From the NCBI GenBank assembly GCA_038230735.1, contig JBBRMR010000005.1:51397-115396 (forward strand): DNA of 64,000 bases. The letters run 5' to 3'. Within the stretch, counting starts at the first letter, position 1. Each line of letters begins with the position of its first letter. This document shows, piece by piece, positions 35,499 through 44,322 of the stretch. The DNA comes from Arcicella sp038230735. Lineage in GTDB: Bacteria > Bacteroidota > Bacteroidia > Cytophagales > Spirosomataceae. The translations under genes and the position numbers were made by a program. The notes beneath the pieces were generated by a model. It was not told where the DNA came from. It saw only the letters and a list, made by a program, of their open reading frames with translations, and ran no database searches.

Positions 35499-35537
35499 CC
35501 CCACATCCCCCTTTGAACAGGGCAGGGGGATGTGGGG
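35499..35537. repeat. GC-rich palindrome between the two oxidoreductase subunit genes
   Basis: CCCCACATCCCCCT (35499-35512) is exactly complementary to AGGGGGATGTGGGG (35524-35537), with an 11-base loop. It is much more GC-rich than its surroundings and lies between two genes of one likely operon. There is no U-run, so it may be a REP-like element or an attenuating or mRNA-stabilising hairpin. Confidence 0.75.
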
Positions 35538-35559
35538 AACTCAAAATAATTAAAAATAA

Positions 35560-37284
35560 ATGGAAATCACAGGAACAGGACAAAAAGCAAATACCTACGA
35601 TGCCATCGTGGTTGGTTCGGGAATATCAGGCGGCTGGGCTGCCAAAGAATTATGCGAAAAAGGAATGAAAGTTATCATGCTCGAACGTGGGCGTGATATT
35701 AAGCATATAGTTGACTATCCAAACGCTACAAAAAATCCGTGGGATTTCCCCCATCGTGGACGTGTGGATAATAAATCAGCCGAAGAACATTTCTTGGGAA
35801 TGAGAACGGGATACACCGTTAATGAGCCGTGGAGGGATATGTTTGAGAATGATAAAGCAAATCCAATTATTGAGAAAAAACCTATTGACTGGATTCGGGG
35901 CTATCACGTGGGCGGGCGTTCGCTCATGTGGGGGCGACAGTCTTACCGTTGGAATGAGCGTGATTTTGAAGCTAATGCTAAAGAAGGCGTTGGAACTGAT
36001 TGGCCCATTAGATACAAAGATATGGCTCCGTGGTATGATTACGTAGAGAAATATGCAGGAATCAGTGGAGCTAAAGATAATTTAGATGTTCTTCCTCACG
36101 GCGAGCATTATTTGCCAGCCATGAATATGAACGCACTGGAAAAAGACTTAAAGATGAGAATCGAAAAAGAATTTCCAAAACGCCATTTCATCATGGGACG
36201 TACTGCACACATCACGGGCGAATCTAAAATTGCTTATGATCAAGGTCGTCAGCAATGTCAGTATCGGAATCGTTGTATGATGGGATGTCCTTATGGTGGC
36301 TATTTCTCAACGCAATCTTCAACCTTACCAGCGGCGGTAAAAACTAATAATTTAACGCTTCGTCCAGATGCAATCGTTCAGGAAGTAATTTTTGATGATA
36401 AATTGGGCAAGGCAGTTGGTGTAAGAGTTATTGACCAAAATACCTTACAATCTATTGAGTATTTTGCCAAAGTCATTTTCCTGAATGCCTCGGCATTTGC
36501 CAGTACAGGCATTATGTTGAATTCAAAATCAGACCGTCACCCCAATGGTTTGGGCAATGAATCTGACCAATTGGGTCGTAATATTATGGATCATCATTTG
36601 GGCGTAGGAGCAAGAGCCGAGTTTGATGGAATGGAAGATGAATATTACATCGGACGAAGAGCCAATGGAATTTATATTCCTCGCTATCGTAACTGGGCGG
36701 ATGATAAGCGTGATTACACTCGTGGTTTTGGGTATCAAGGTGGTGCAAGTCGTGAAGAATGGAGTCGTGGAGGTCATCAAGAAGGAATTGGTGCAGAATT
36801 TAAAGATTCTTTGAGTTATCCTGGCAAATGGAATTTCAATATTATGGGCTTTGGCGAAGTGTTACCAAATCCAGAAAACCGAATGTACTTAGACGCAACG
36901 CAGAAAGACAAATGGGGTATGCCACTTTTGACATTTGATGCTGAATACGGTGCAAATGAAAAGAAAATGCGTATCGACATGAAAAACGATGCTGCCGAAA
37001 TGCTTGAGAAATCAGGTTTGAAAAACGTCTCAACCTTTGATGACGAAACTAAACATTTAGGAATCGGGATTCACGAAATGGGAACGGCTCGTATGGGTAC
37101 GGATGCAAAAAACTCTTGTTTGAACAAAAATAATCAAGTGTGGGGAGCATCAAATGTATTCGTTACGGACGGGGCAGCCATGGCTTCGGCTTCGTGCGTA
37201 AACCCATCATTGACGTATATGGCACTTACAGCCCGTGCCGCAGAATTTGCCGCTAATGCCTTGAAAAAAGGAGATTTAGCGTAG
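35560..37284 (+). CDS. GMC-family oxidoreductase
   Basis: FAD-dependent glucose-methanol-choline oxidoreductase, 574 residues. The dinucleotide-binding motif is YDAIVVGSGISGGWAAKELC with downstream VIMLERGRD; WIRGYHVGGRSLMWGRQSYRW is the FAD-covering GMC signature, and CQYRNRCMMGCPYGGYFSTQ is a cysteine-rich segment. The C-terminal HEMGTARMGTD and NVFVTDGAAMASASCVNPSLTYMALTARAAEFA carry the catalytic histidine/asparagine region. With its upstream subunit 3 partner it is probably an exported dehydrogenase passing electrons to the respiratory chain. The substrate is not known. Confidence 0.92.
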   Translation: MEITGTGQKANTYDAIVVGSGISGGWAAKELCEKGMKVIMLERGRDIKHIVDYPNATKNPWDFPHRGRVDNKSAEEHFLGMRTGYTVNEPWRDMFENDKANPIIEKKPIDWIRGYHVGGRSLMWGRQSYRWNERDFEANAKEGVGTDWPIRYKDMAPWYDYVEKYAGISGAKDNLDVLPHGEHYLPAMNMNALEKDLKMRIEKEFPKRHFIMGRTAHITGESKIAYDQGRQQCQYRNRCMMGCPYGGYFSTQSSTLPAAVKTNNLTLRPDAIVQEVIFDDKLGKAVGVRVIDQNTLQSIEYFAKVIFLNASAFASTGIMLNSKSDRHPNGLGNESDQLGRNIMDHHLGVGARAEFDGMEDEYYIGRRANGIYIPRYRNWADDKRDYTRGFGYQGGASREEWSRGGHQEGIGAEFKDSLSYPGKWNFNIMGFGEVLPNPENRMYLDATQKDKWGMPLLTFDAEYGANEKKMRIDMKNDAAEMLEKSGLKNVSTFDDETKHLGIGIHEMGTARMGTDAKNSCLNKNNQVWGASNVFVTDGAAMASASCVNPSLTYMALTARAAEFAANALKKGDLA

Positions 37285-37305
37285 ATTTAGATGCTGGTTA
37301 TTAGA

Positions 37306-37357
37306 AATTGGTTATTAGTTAATGGATGCTTTCCAAAACTAATAACCAATTTTTTAT
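37306..37357 (+). terminator. Terminator after the GMC oxidoreductase
   Basis: AATTGGTTATTAGTT (37306-37320) is exactly complementary to AACTAATAACCAATT (37337-37351), with a 16-base loop and a TTTTTATT tail. Confidence 0.75.
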
Positions 37358-37443
37358 TCTATTATTTTCTTAATAATGAGCCTACCTTTAATTTGGCTAT
37401 CTCTTTTTTGTTTATCTTTAAGAAATAAAACAATCTTTTTTCC

Positions 37444-38358
37444 ATGAAAAAAACTCTAATTATCGGCTTATTCGCTCTTTCCATGTCTTATGCACAAGCA
37501 CAACAAGAAATGCCATTGTATCCTGATGGCGTTCCCAATTCAAAATTAGTACCCAATACGCAAAAATCCGAAACGGGTAAAGATGGTATTTTACGGATTT
37601 CGGAAGTAACCATTCCAACATTAACTGTTTATCCAGCCGAGAAAGGAAATGCGAATGGAACTTCGGTCATTATTTGTCCAGGTGGAGGATATTCGATTTT
37701 GGCGGCTTCTCACGAAGGTTCGGATGTGGCGAAGGAATTTAATAAAATGGGTGTAACCGCTTTTGTGTTGAAATACCGAATCCCTAACGAAAAAGCACAG
37801 GTTGATAAAACGATTGCCCCTTTACAAGATGCTCAACAAGCGTTAAGGATGGTTCGTAAAGATGCCATCAAGTACGGAATAAATCCTAATAGAATTGGTA
37901 TTATGGGTTTTTCGGCGGGAGGACATTTGGCGGCTACGGCTTCAACTCACTTTGCAAAACCCGTAGGTGAAAATGCAGATAATACTAACGTTCGTCCAGA
38001 TTTTTCAATCTTGGTTTATCCCGTAATTTCCATGAAAGAGTTTAGTCATGGAGGTTCTAAAGAAAAATTGATTGGAAAATCGCCATCGCCAGAAATGATA
38101 GAATTATATTCAAACGAAACCCAAGTAACGAAAGATACGCCACCCGTTTTCTTGGTTCATGCGGGCGATGACAATGCTGTTCCCGTAAAAAATTCACTTG
38201 TGTATTACGAAGCCTGTCAGAAAAATGGCGTTTCTGCCAGTTTAATCATTTACCCAAAAGGTGGTCACGGTTTTGGCATGAATAATAAAACGACCAAAGA
38301 TAAGTGGATGGATAATGTAAAGAACTGGATGGATTCAATGGGTTGGCTTGGAAAGTAG
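37444..38358 (+). CDS. Secreted alpha/beta hydrolase (acetyl esterase-like)
   Basis: 304 residues with a signal peptide (MKKTLIIGLFALSMSYAQA then QQ). The fold has an HGGG-like oxyanion segment (VIICPGGGYSILAASHEG), the nucleophile in IGIMGFSAGGHLAATAS (GxSxG, about residue 160), an aspartate in VHAGDDNAVP and the histidine in YPKGGHGFGMNN. This layout resembles acetyl-xylan and BD-FAE type esterases (ESTase family that deacetylates plant polysaccharides). It is monocistronic. Its last 24 bases overlap the 3' end of the EamA gene in opposite orientation. Confidence 0.88.
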   Translation: MKKTLIIGLFALSMSYAQAQQEMPLYPDGVPNSKLVPNTQKSETGKDGILRISEVTIPTLTVYPAEKGNANGTSVIICPGGGYSILAASHEGSDVAKEFNKMGVTAFVLKYRIPNEKAQVDKTIAPLQDAQQALRMVRKDAIKYGINPNRIGIMGFSAGGHLAATASTHFAKPVGENADNTNVRPDFSILVYPVISMKEFSHGGSKEKLIGKSPSPEMIELYSNETQVTKDTPPVFLVHAGDDNAVPVKNSLVYYEACQKNGVSASLIIYPKGGHGFGMNNKTTKDKWMDNVKNWMDSMGWLGK

Positions 38359-39243
38359 AACCACCGCCGTGATAATAACGCCAGCTGCTACAAGCATTAA
38401 TGGATGAAGGCTTTCACCCGCCAATAGCCATCCCAAAAACATGGCTACCAAAGGATTTACATACGTGTAAGTAGCCACTAACGTAGGCGGAGCAACTTTT
38501 GATAGCCAATTAAACACTAAAAAACCAATAATTGAACCAAAGGAAACTAAGTATAAAAACGCTATTAGGGATTTTGAAGTGATAGTAGTAACCTGTAAAT
38601 GGTCAAATTCACTGGTAAAAAAACTGATTAGTAGAGAAAAAAAACCTCCAATAAGCATTTGTGTCCCCGCTATTTGGGAAATATGGAATTGTTTTAAGTT
38701 TACTTTATTGATAATGATAACACCAATATTCCAACCTAAAACTGCAAAAAATAAAAACATTACCCCTAAATAATAATGAGAAACAGAAGTGCCTTTAATG
38801 GCTAAGGATTTGAGTGTCATTAAGATACATACACCAATAATTCCTAAAATTGCCCCCAATATGACTCTTGATTTGGGCTTTTTACTATCAAAAACCCAAA
38901 ATAGAATCACTAACATCACAGGTCCTAAAGCTGAGAATAAGGCAGAATAACTTGATGGAATCCATCTGGATGCCATAGTAGTTAATCCATTTCCAACGGT
39001 AAACATAAAAAAACCTACTAAGGCGGACTTAATCAGCAGGTTAGGACTTGGTTTTTGAAATTTTTTGGAGAAAAATGAAAACAACAATAATATAAAACCC
39101 GCACATAAATTTCGAAATCCAGAAGCCATCAAGGGCGGGACGCTTTCTACCACGAATCGAATACCAAGGTAGGTAGAACCCCAAATTAAATAAAGTGTAC
39201 TGAGTCCTGCCCAAATTTTTACGGATTGATTTTGATTGTTCAT
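38335..39243 (-). CDS. EamA-family (DMT) transporter
   Basis: Inner-membrane transporter with ten hydrophobic segments and two EamA halves, 302 residues from the ATG at 39243. I chose that start because MNNQNQSVKIWAGLSTLYLIWGSTYLGIRFVVES is the typical family beginning; 32 more in-frame residues upstream (to 39339) would overlap the divergent gene's leader. Both halves end in the YTYVNPLVAMFLGWLLAGE-type segment. It probably exports a metabolite such as an amino acid or nucleoside; the substrate is unknown. 74 bases separate it from the divergent DUF1028 gene. Confidence 0.87.
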   Translation of the reverse strand: MNNQNQSVKIWAGLSTLYLIWGSTYLGIRFVVESVPPLMASGFRNLCAGFILLLFSFFSKKFQKPSPNLLIKSALVGFFMFTVGNGLTTMASRWIPSSYSALFSALGPVMLVILFWVFDSKKPKSRVILGAILGIIGVCILMTLKSLAIKGTSVSHYYLGVMFLFFAVLGWNIGVIIINKVNLKQFHISQIAGTQMLIGGFFSLLISFFTSEFDHLQVTTITSKSLIAFLYLVSFGSIIGFLVFNWLSKVAPPTLVATYTYVNPLVAMFLGWLLAGESLHPLMLVAAGVIITAVVLLSKPTH

Positions 39244-39317
39244 GCCACAAAATTGGGGATTTTTTACGATATTTAGAGATAAAAACATCATTTCATCAAT
39301 AACCAAATCATAATTCC

Positions 39318-40298
39318 ATGAAAAAATATTTTCTTCCATTCTTCATTTTTATTTTCTATCAAGCTCCCGCCCAATTTTTTAAAAAAGACAATGGTTTAGC
39401 TCACACTTTTTCAATCGTAGCTCGTGATGAAAAAACGGGCGAAATTGCCGTTGGTGTGCAAAGTCACTGGTTTAGCGTTGGCACTTCGGTTTCCTGGGCG
39501 GAGGCGGGCGTTGGGGCAGTTGCCACCCAATCTTTTACCAATAAATCCTTTGGAATTAGGGGTTTAGCTTTATTGAAACAAGGAAAAACTGCTCAACAAG
39601 CTCTTGATATTTTATTGTCGGATGATAAAGGCAGAGAAGTTCGTCAAGTTGGCATTGTGGATGCCAAAGGAAATGTTGCCAATTTTACGGGCAAAAATTG
39701 CGTTGATTTTGCGGGACAATTAAAAGGTAAAAACTTTGCGGTTCAATCGAATATGATGTTGAATGACAAAGTACCTGCCGCCATGAAAAAATCCTTTGAA
39801 GCAAATGCTAAATTGCCATTGGCGGAAAGAATTTTGGAAGCCTTGAAATCTGCTCAAGGGGTGGGCGGAGATATTCGTGGAAAACAATCAGCGGCAATTT
39901 TGGTGGTAAAAGGTAAATCAACGGGCAAACCTTGGGATGATAACCATTTGGTGGATTTACGGGTAGATGATAATAAAACCCCATTGGTTGAAATGGAAAG
40001 GCTTTTAAAAACGCATCGTGCCTACGAACACATGAATAATGGCGATTTGGCAACGGAAACTAATAATATGAAATTGGCCATGCAAGAATACGAAGCCGCC
40101 ATGAAAATGTTCCCCCAAAACTTAGAAATGCAATATTGGACAGCAATTACGTTGGCAAATAATGGAGATATTCAAAAAGCTTCACTGATGTTGAAAGCCA
40201 TTTATGCCAAAGAACCCAACTGGAAATTGATGACCCCGAGATTACCCAAATCAGGATTATTGACGGTGAAGGGGAAGGATTTGGTTTTATTGCTGTGA
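39318..40298 (+). CDS. Secreted DUF1028-family protein with TPR-like C-terminus
   Basis: 326 residues with a signal peptide (MKKYFLPFFIFIFYQAPA then Q). Residues 27-220 are the DUF1028 domain: AHTFSIVARDEKTGEIAVGVQSHWFSVGTSVSWAEAGVGAVATQ, then KNFAVQSNMMLND and AAILVVKGKSTG; it is an Ntn-hydrolase-like family of unknown substrate. The C-terminal 90 residues (DLATETNNMKLAMQEYEAAM, LEMQYWTAITLANNGDIQKA) look like one or two TPR units. It is probably extracytoplasmic. It is alone, followed by a large palindrome island. Confidence 0.85.
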   Translation: MKKYFLPFFIFIFYQAPAQFFKKDNGLAHTFSIVARDEKTGEIAVGVQSHWFSVGTSVSWAEAGVGAVATQSFTNKSFGIRGLALLKQGKTAQQALDILLSDDKGREVRQVGIVDAKGNVANFTGKNCVDFAGQLKGKNFAVQSNMMLNDKVPAAMKKSFEANAKLPLAERILEALKSAQGVGGDIRGKQSAAILVVKGKSTGKPWDDNHLVDLRVDDNKTPLVEMERLLKTHRAYEHMNNGDLATETNNMKLAMQEYEAAMKMFPQNLEMQYWTAITLANNGDIQKASLMLKAIYAKEPNWKLMTPRLPKSGLLTVKGKDLVLLL

Positions 40299-40687
40299 AA
40301 AGTTCTCTATTTACGGAAGTCGTCCTTTTGAAGGCTACGGTTTATACACAAATATTCAGAGTTCCAGTAAGAGCCGTAGGCTCGGTTAAATTTTGTAGCG
40401 GTGGGTTTCAACCCACCGAAATATCAGAAAACAGGAATTTGAGAGCCGTAGGCTCGGCACATTTATATGTGTCGTTTCTATGGAACTCTGGAAATTTGCT
40501 ATTTTCTTCATCTTCATCGGTGGGTTAAAACCCACCGCTACAAAATGGGTCGAGCCTAAGGCTCTTTTCCAAACTCAAAAAGATGTGTATAATCGTAGTC
40601 TTTTGAAGCACGACTTCCATAAATTTCCATATAAATTCCAGTTGAATCAAAATAATTTTTATTCTAATCGCTCAACTCATCAACTTC
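40299..40687. other. Intergenic palindrome island (REP-like), no gene
   Basis: A 389-base stretch without a real gene. It contains two copies of GAGCCGTAGGCTC (40371-40383, 40443-40455), a variant GAGCCTAAGGCTC (40552-40564), and an inverted pair of 24-base hairpins GTAGCGGTGGGTTTCAACCC.. (40395-40418) and its reverse complement (40518-40541). Outside them, 40315-40352 and 40584-40619 form imperfect inverted arms (about 35 bases, for example GGAAGTCGT with ACGACTTCC). Everything nests around a centre at about 40468. Open frames here are by-products of the repeats. Confidence 0.75.
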
Positions 40688-42736
40688 ATGAAAAAGAATG
40701 TCATTATTTTACTGTTACTTTCCATCAGCACTTATGCTCAGAAAAATAGTAGTATAAAATTCGAGGATTATTTGTCCCTACGCAATTTGGGAAACCCCAT
40801 CATTTCGCCCGATGGAAAAAATGTGGCTTTCTCGGTAATTACGGCTGATTGGAAAGAAAATGCTTACGATACCGAAATTTGGCTATCTAAAAATAAGCAA
40901 ACGCCCTTTCAATTAACTCGTACCACAAAAGGCAGTAGCCTTTCCGCCAGTTGGTCGCCCGATAATAAATGGATTGCTTTTTTAGCGGATAGAGGCGATA
41001 AAAACCAAATTTATGTGATTCGAGCCGAGGGAGGAGAAGCCCAAGCCATTACCAAAGAAGAGGAAGGAATCAATAATTTTAGTTGGTCGCCCGATGGAAA
41101 AACATTAGCTATTTTGATGAATGTGAAGGATGCTAAAAGTCTGAAATCAAAGAAAGAACGTTATGGCGGTTTTGAAGTGGATGATGAAGAGTTTAAACTC
41201 GCCCATTTATGGTTGGTAGATTTTTCGGCAGATATGTTTCCATCACCCAATGAAAAACCTTGTTACGACCCCAAAGATTCTACTAAAACGTGCCTTAATT
41301 TCCCGAAACCTACCCGTTTAACGCAAGGTGATTTTACGGTAACAAACTTCAAATGGTCGCCCGATGGTTCAAAAATTGCTTTTGCCCACCAACCGAATCC
41401 TTTAATTCAAACGGGAGCTTTATCCAATATTTCTTACCTTGAAATTACCGCCAAGAAAAGAATCCCCTTAGTTGAAAACGGTGGTGGGGATTTTTTGGGT
41501 ACTTGGTCGCCCGATTCTAAAAGTGTTATTTACACAACTTCTTTGAACGATACCATTACCAATTATTACAAAAACTCAAAAACATTCAGCATTGATTTAC
41601 AAACGAAATCGCCCAAACAATGGCTCACTGATTTTGACGAAAATATTGGTATTGTGGAATGGGCAAACGAAGGCATTTACTTTACGGCTTCGCAAAAGAC
41701 CAAAGCAAAATTATTTTTGGCGGATAACATAACGGGGAAATTTAAAGAAATTCAGACTAAATTTGAGTTGGTGAATAATCCAAGTTTTTCAAAAGATGCC
41801 AAACAGATAGCGTTTTTGGGTAGAAATTATGATGATGTTTTTGAAGTACAAATCGGTGAAATATCGGACTTGAAATTTACTGCCCTCACTAACATGAATG
41901 CCCAAATTAAAAATTGGCAAACCGCTAATAGTGAGGTTATTAAGTGGAAAAGTAAAGACGGAGCTGAAATTGAAGGCGTTTTGCACAAACCTAAAAATTA
42001 TGACCCCTCGAAGAAATATCCTTTACTGGTGATGATTCACGGTGGACCAACGGGCGTAGATGTACCCACGCCAACGCCAGGCGGAAGTGTTTATCCAATT
42101 TTGCAATTTCTTGAAAAAGGGGCTTTGGTTTTACGCCCAAATTATCGTGGTTCTGCGGGTTATGGAGAGGCTTTTCGTTCTTTGAATGTTCGTAATTTAG
42201 GCATTGGGGATATGTGGGATGTGATGTCGGGCGTGGATTTTTTGAAAAATAAAGGCATGATTGATACCACCAGAATGGGTTCAATGGGATGGAGTCAGGG
42301 CGGGTATATTTCCGCATTTTTGACTACGAATACCAATGTTTTCAAGGCAATTTCGGTGGGTGCGGGCATTTCAAATTGGGTCACGTATTATGTAAGTACG
42401 GATATTCACCCGTTTACGAGACAATATTTAAAATCAACTCCGTGGAATGATAAGGATATTTACCAGAAAACTTCACCCATGACCAACATCAATAATGCCA
42501 GTACGCCAACGCTCATTCAGCACGGAGAATTGGATAAAAGAGTACCCATTTCCAATGCGTATGAATTATTGCAAGGGCTACAAGATAGAGGCGTTCCGTC
42601 AAAATTGGTAGTTTACAAAGGTTTTGGACACGGAATTACCAAACCCAAAGAACGTTTAGCGGCTTTATGGCACAATTGGACATGGTTTAATAAATATATT
42701 TGGAAAGAATTGGAGGAAATGCCTTTGGATAGGTAG
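40688..42736 (+). CDS. Secreted S9-family (prolyl oligopeptidase) peptidase
   Basis: Serine peptidase of 682 residues with a signal peptide (MKKNVIILLLLSISTYA then Q). The first 400 residues are a beta-propeller with repeated WSPDGK/NKW motifs (ASWSPDNKWIAF, FSWSPDGKTLAIL, FKWSPDGSKIAFA, GTWSPDSKSVIY). The catalytic domain has GPTGVDV, LRPNYRGSAGYGEAF, the nucleophile in MGWSQGGYISAF (about residue 538), the aspartate in QHGELDKRVP and the histidine in KGFGHGITKPKE. It is a dipeptidyl or oligopeptidase in the periplasm. It lies just beyond the palindrome island. Confidence 0.93.
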   Translation: MKKNVIILLLLSISTYAQKNSSIKFEDYLSLRNLGNPIISPDGKNVAFSVITADWKENAYDTEIWLSKNKQTPFQLTRTTKGSSLSASWSPDNKWIAFLADRGDKNQIYVIRAEGGEAQAITKEEEGINNFSWSPDGKTLAILMNVKDAKSLKSKKERYGGFEVDDEEFKLAHLWLVDFSADMFPSPNEKPCYDPKDSTKTCLNFPKPTRLTQGDFTVTNFKWSPDGSKIAFAHQPNPLIQTGALSNISYLEITAKKRIPLVENGGGDFLGTWSPDSKSVIYTTSLNDTITNYYKNSKTFSIDLQTKSPKQWLTDFDENIGIVEWANEGIYFTASQKTKAKLFLADNITGKFKEIQTKFELVNNPSFSKDAKQIAFLGRNYDDVFEVQIGEISDLKFTALTNMNAQIKNWQTANSEVIKWKSKDGAEIEGVLHKPKNYDPSKKYPLLVMIHGGPTGVDVPTPTPGGSVYPILQFLEKGALVLRPNYRGSAGYGEAFRSLNVRNLGIGDMWDVMSGVDFLKNKGMIDTTRMGSMGWSQGGYISAFLTTNTNVFKAISVGAGISNWVTYYVSTDIHPFTRQYLKSTPWNDKDIYQKTSPMTNINNASTPTLIQHGELDKRVPISNAYELLQGLQDRGVPSKLVVYKGFGHGITKPKERLAALWHNWTWFNKYIWKELEEMPLDR

Positions 42737-42793
42737 GTGTTTGGGGTATTTGATTTGTTGATGCTACATTCATGGATTGTCCCTGTAGAATGA

Positions 42794-42840
42794 AATTTAA
42801 AAGGCTTACTGGAAAGTTTCTCAGTAAGCCTCTTAAATTT
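42794..42840. terminator. Bidirectional terminator between the S9 peptidase and the nuclease gene
   Basis: GGCTTACTG (42803-42811) pairs with CAGTAAGCC (42822-42830), extended by AAATTTAA and its near complement TTAAATTT outside. It lies between convergent genes. Confidence 0.75.
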
Positions 42841-43721
42841 TATAATGAGTTTTGAATTTCATATACAAACTCAACAGAAACATCATTATAATCAGCAATA
42901 TCCTCAGTACCCAACTTACCTTTTATCAATGCTTTTTTGATAGCATTTATTTTTGTGGTTAATTCAGCCGCTTTTATTTTACGTGCTTCAGCTTTTACTG
43001 ACTCTGCATTTCGGGCAACCAATATTTCAAATGAAGCTCTTTCATCAGGAGTCATTTTTCTTCGGTCTAACTCGTCAAGGGCGATTTTTAGCCATTCTTC
43101 GTTCCAAAACTTTGGAAACTGAACTGGTTGAGTAACTGTATGTAAATTTTGCATTGTGTAAATCAGTTTTTCTAAATCTGTCTGAATATCAGCTTCTTGC
43201 AATGTAAATTTATCTAATTCTACTGTAACAAACGTCATCTGTTCATCAAAAAGTTCACCATCTTCATTTCTTAGATTGGAAACGGAATGATAATGTTTGA
43301 AAGGTAAAATGTTTTTCGCCAAAATACCTACACAATAAATCTTGGGGATTCCACCATAATCAAATTTCCCTTTCTTCACCATCGAATTAAACTTATGTAA
43401 AGCATAAAATTTCATTCGCTGTACAAAGTTTGGAGCTTCTCCAAATTGCATTTCTACAATAAAATGATTGTTGTGTTCATCTGTACAAGCCAAGTCTAAA
43501 ATCCCACTTCGTCCATCTTGTGTAATACCTTCAAAAGTATTTTTGTCAAATATCACTTCTTTTATCGGAACTTTTGATTTGATAAGTGCTTGTAAGGCTA
43601 TCCTCAAAAAAAGGGTATTAGAATCATTACCAAAAGTGGCTTTAAATCCATAATCCGAAATAATTGGAATGAATAATTGGTCGTCTGAATATAGTGGGTT
43701 CATGTAACAAAGATATTTCAA
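42840..43721 (-). CDS. Rpn/PD-(D/E)XK nuclease family transposase-like protein
   Basis: 293 residues of the Rpn family of recombination-promoting nucleases / putative transposases. The core is GFKATFGNDSNTLFLRIALQAL near the start, then the nuclease motif GRSGILDLACTDEHNNHFIVEMQF (D...E-x-Q), YALHKFN.. and IPKIYCVGIL, followed by a basic C-terminal helix. A second in-frame ATG at 43703 is an equally plausible start. Such proteins are called transposases by homology, yet no inverted terminal repeats or duplicated target site were found around this gene, so it may be a stand-alone nuclease. It opens the accessory patch. Confidence 0.85.
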   Translation of the reverse strand: MKYLCYMNPLYSDDQLFIPIISDYGFKATFGNDSNTLFLRIALQALIKSKVPIKEVIFDKNTFEGITQDGRSGILDLACTDEHNNHFIVEMQFGEAPNFVQRMKFYALHKFNSMVKKGKFDYGGIPKIYCVGILAKNILPFKHYHSVSNLRNEDGELFDEQMTFVTVELDKFTLQEADIQTDLEKLIYTMQNLHTVTQPVQFPKFWNEEWLKIALDELDRRKMTPDERASFEILVARNAESVKAEARKIKAAELTTKINAIKKALIKGKLGTEDIADYNDVSVEFVYEIQNSL

Positions 43722-43867
43722 TATGGAGATTTTACAATGTTGAGGTAAATAAAACCCAATCTTTTTTATTTTACGATAACATTACAAATAATTTTTCAGT
43801 ATTTTTAGTAAAAATAAAAGCTAATTTAGCATCCGTTGTGAGAGAATGTATCCTTAAAAAATTTATC

Positions 43868-44011
43868 ATGGACATTGGTAATATTTTGTTTGCTTTTATC
43901 TTGTTTCTTTTTGCTCATGAGTGGTTGATTTTTTCTAAAATTACACAAAAAATCATTTATTCGTTTGCTGATGTTGTTGGTATTTTTTCTGCCAACAATA
44001 AGGAAAATTGA
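43868..44011 (+). CDS. Possible small membrane protein
   Basis: 47 residues from ATG, MDIGNILFAFILFLFAHEWL and a further hydrophobic half ending SANNKEN. It has a strong membrane-like composition but no family I recognise, and its last 30 bases form an inverted repeat with a copy 100 bases away. It could be part of decayed toxin-related DNA. Low confidence. Confidence 0.25.
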   Translation: MDIGNILFAFILFLFAHEWLIFSKITQKIIYSFADVVGIFSANNKEN

Positions 44012-44126
44012 AAATAAAATATTAGCTTATCAGAGTTAAAATATTGAATATCAACAGAATAAATAATATTTACGTAGTTGGCGAGTTGCTTACGCTCATG
44101 TTGTTGGTAGAAAAAATACCAACAAC
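43973..44126. repeat. Inverted repeat pair flanking about 100 bases
   Basis: Bases 43973-43999 (GTTGTTGGTA start, T6, then CCAACAA) match the reverse complement of 44100-44126 at 25 of 27 positions. The second copy alone is also a hairpin (10-base arms 44100-44109 and 44117-44126). The pair could mark the edge of a small mobile or gene-conversion segment. Confidence 0.5.
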
Positions 44127-44136
44127 GGCTGGCTGA

Positions 44137-44271
44137 GACTTTTGTTAAAAGGAACACAAACAAAGGCACAAAATAGCGGTAAAGACAAAAGTCCATAACA
44201 ATCAAATAGGAGGATTTGCACATACTGGTGGAGAATTTATGAAGCCTGATTTAATTGATTTATTTAATTAA
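44137..44271 (+). pseudogene. Possible C-terminal remnant of a polymorphic toxin
   Basis: No full gene is open here. One frame reads LRLLLKGTQTKAQNSGKDKSP and stops; the next frame continues IGGFAHTGGEFMKPDLIDLF and then a stop at 44271, just 52 bases before an SMI1/KNR4-type immunity gene. This reading suggests the last part of a toxin C-terminal domain broken by one or more frameshifts. The reading is inferred from position and sequence flavour, not from a family match. Confidence 0.35.
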
Positions 44272-44322
44272 GAAATAATCATTTTTTTGATGATATTTTT
44301 AGAAATTTAAAATTTGACACAT

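Noticed and set aside
40295..40749. Two overlapping open frames between the DUF1028 and S9 peptidase genes
   Set aside because: They run through the palindrome island and repeat themselves as translated hairpins (for example AVGSVKF and AVGSAHL); no protein features.
42840..43721. Rpn-type nuclease gene as a complete insertion sequence
   Set aside because: No terminal inverted repeats or target duplication were seen at its edges, and a normal bidirectional terminator lies right after its stop.
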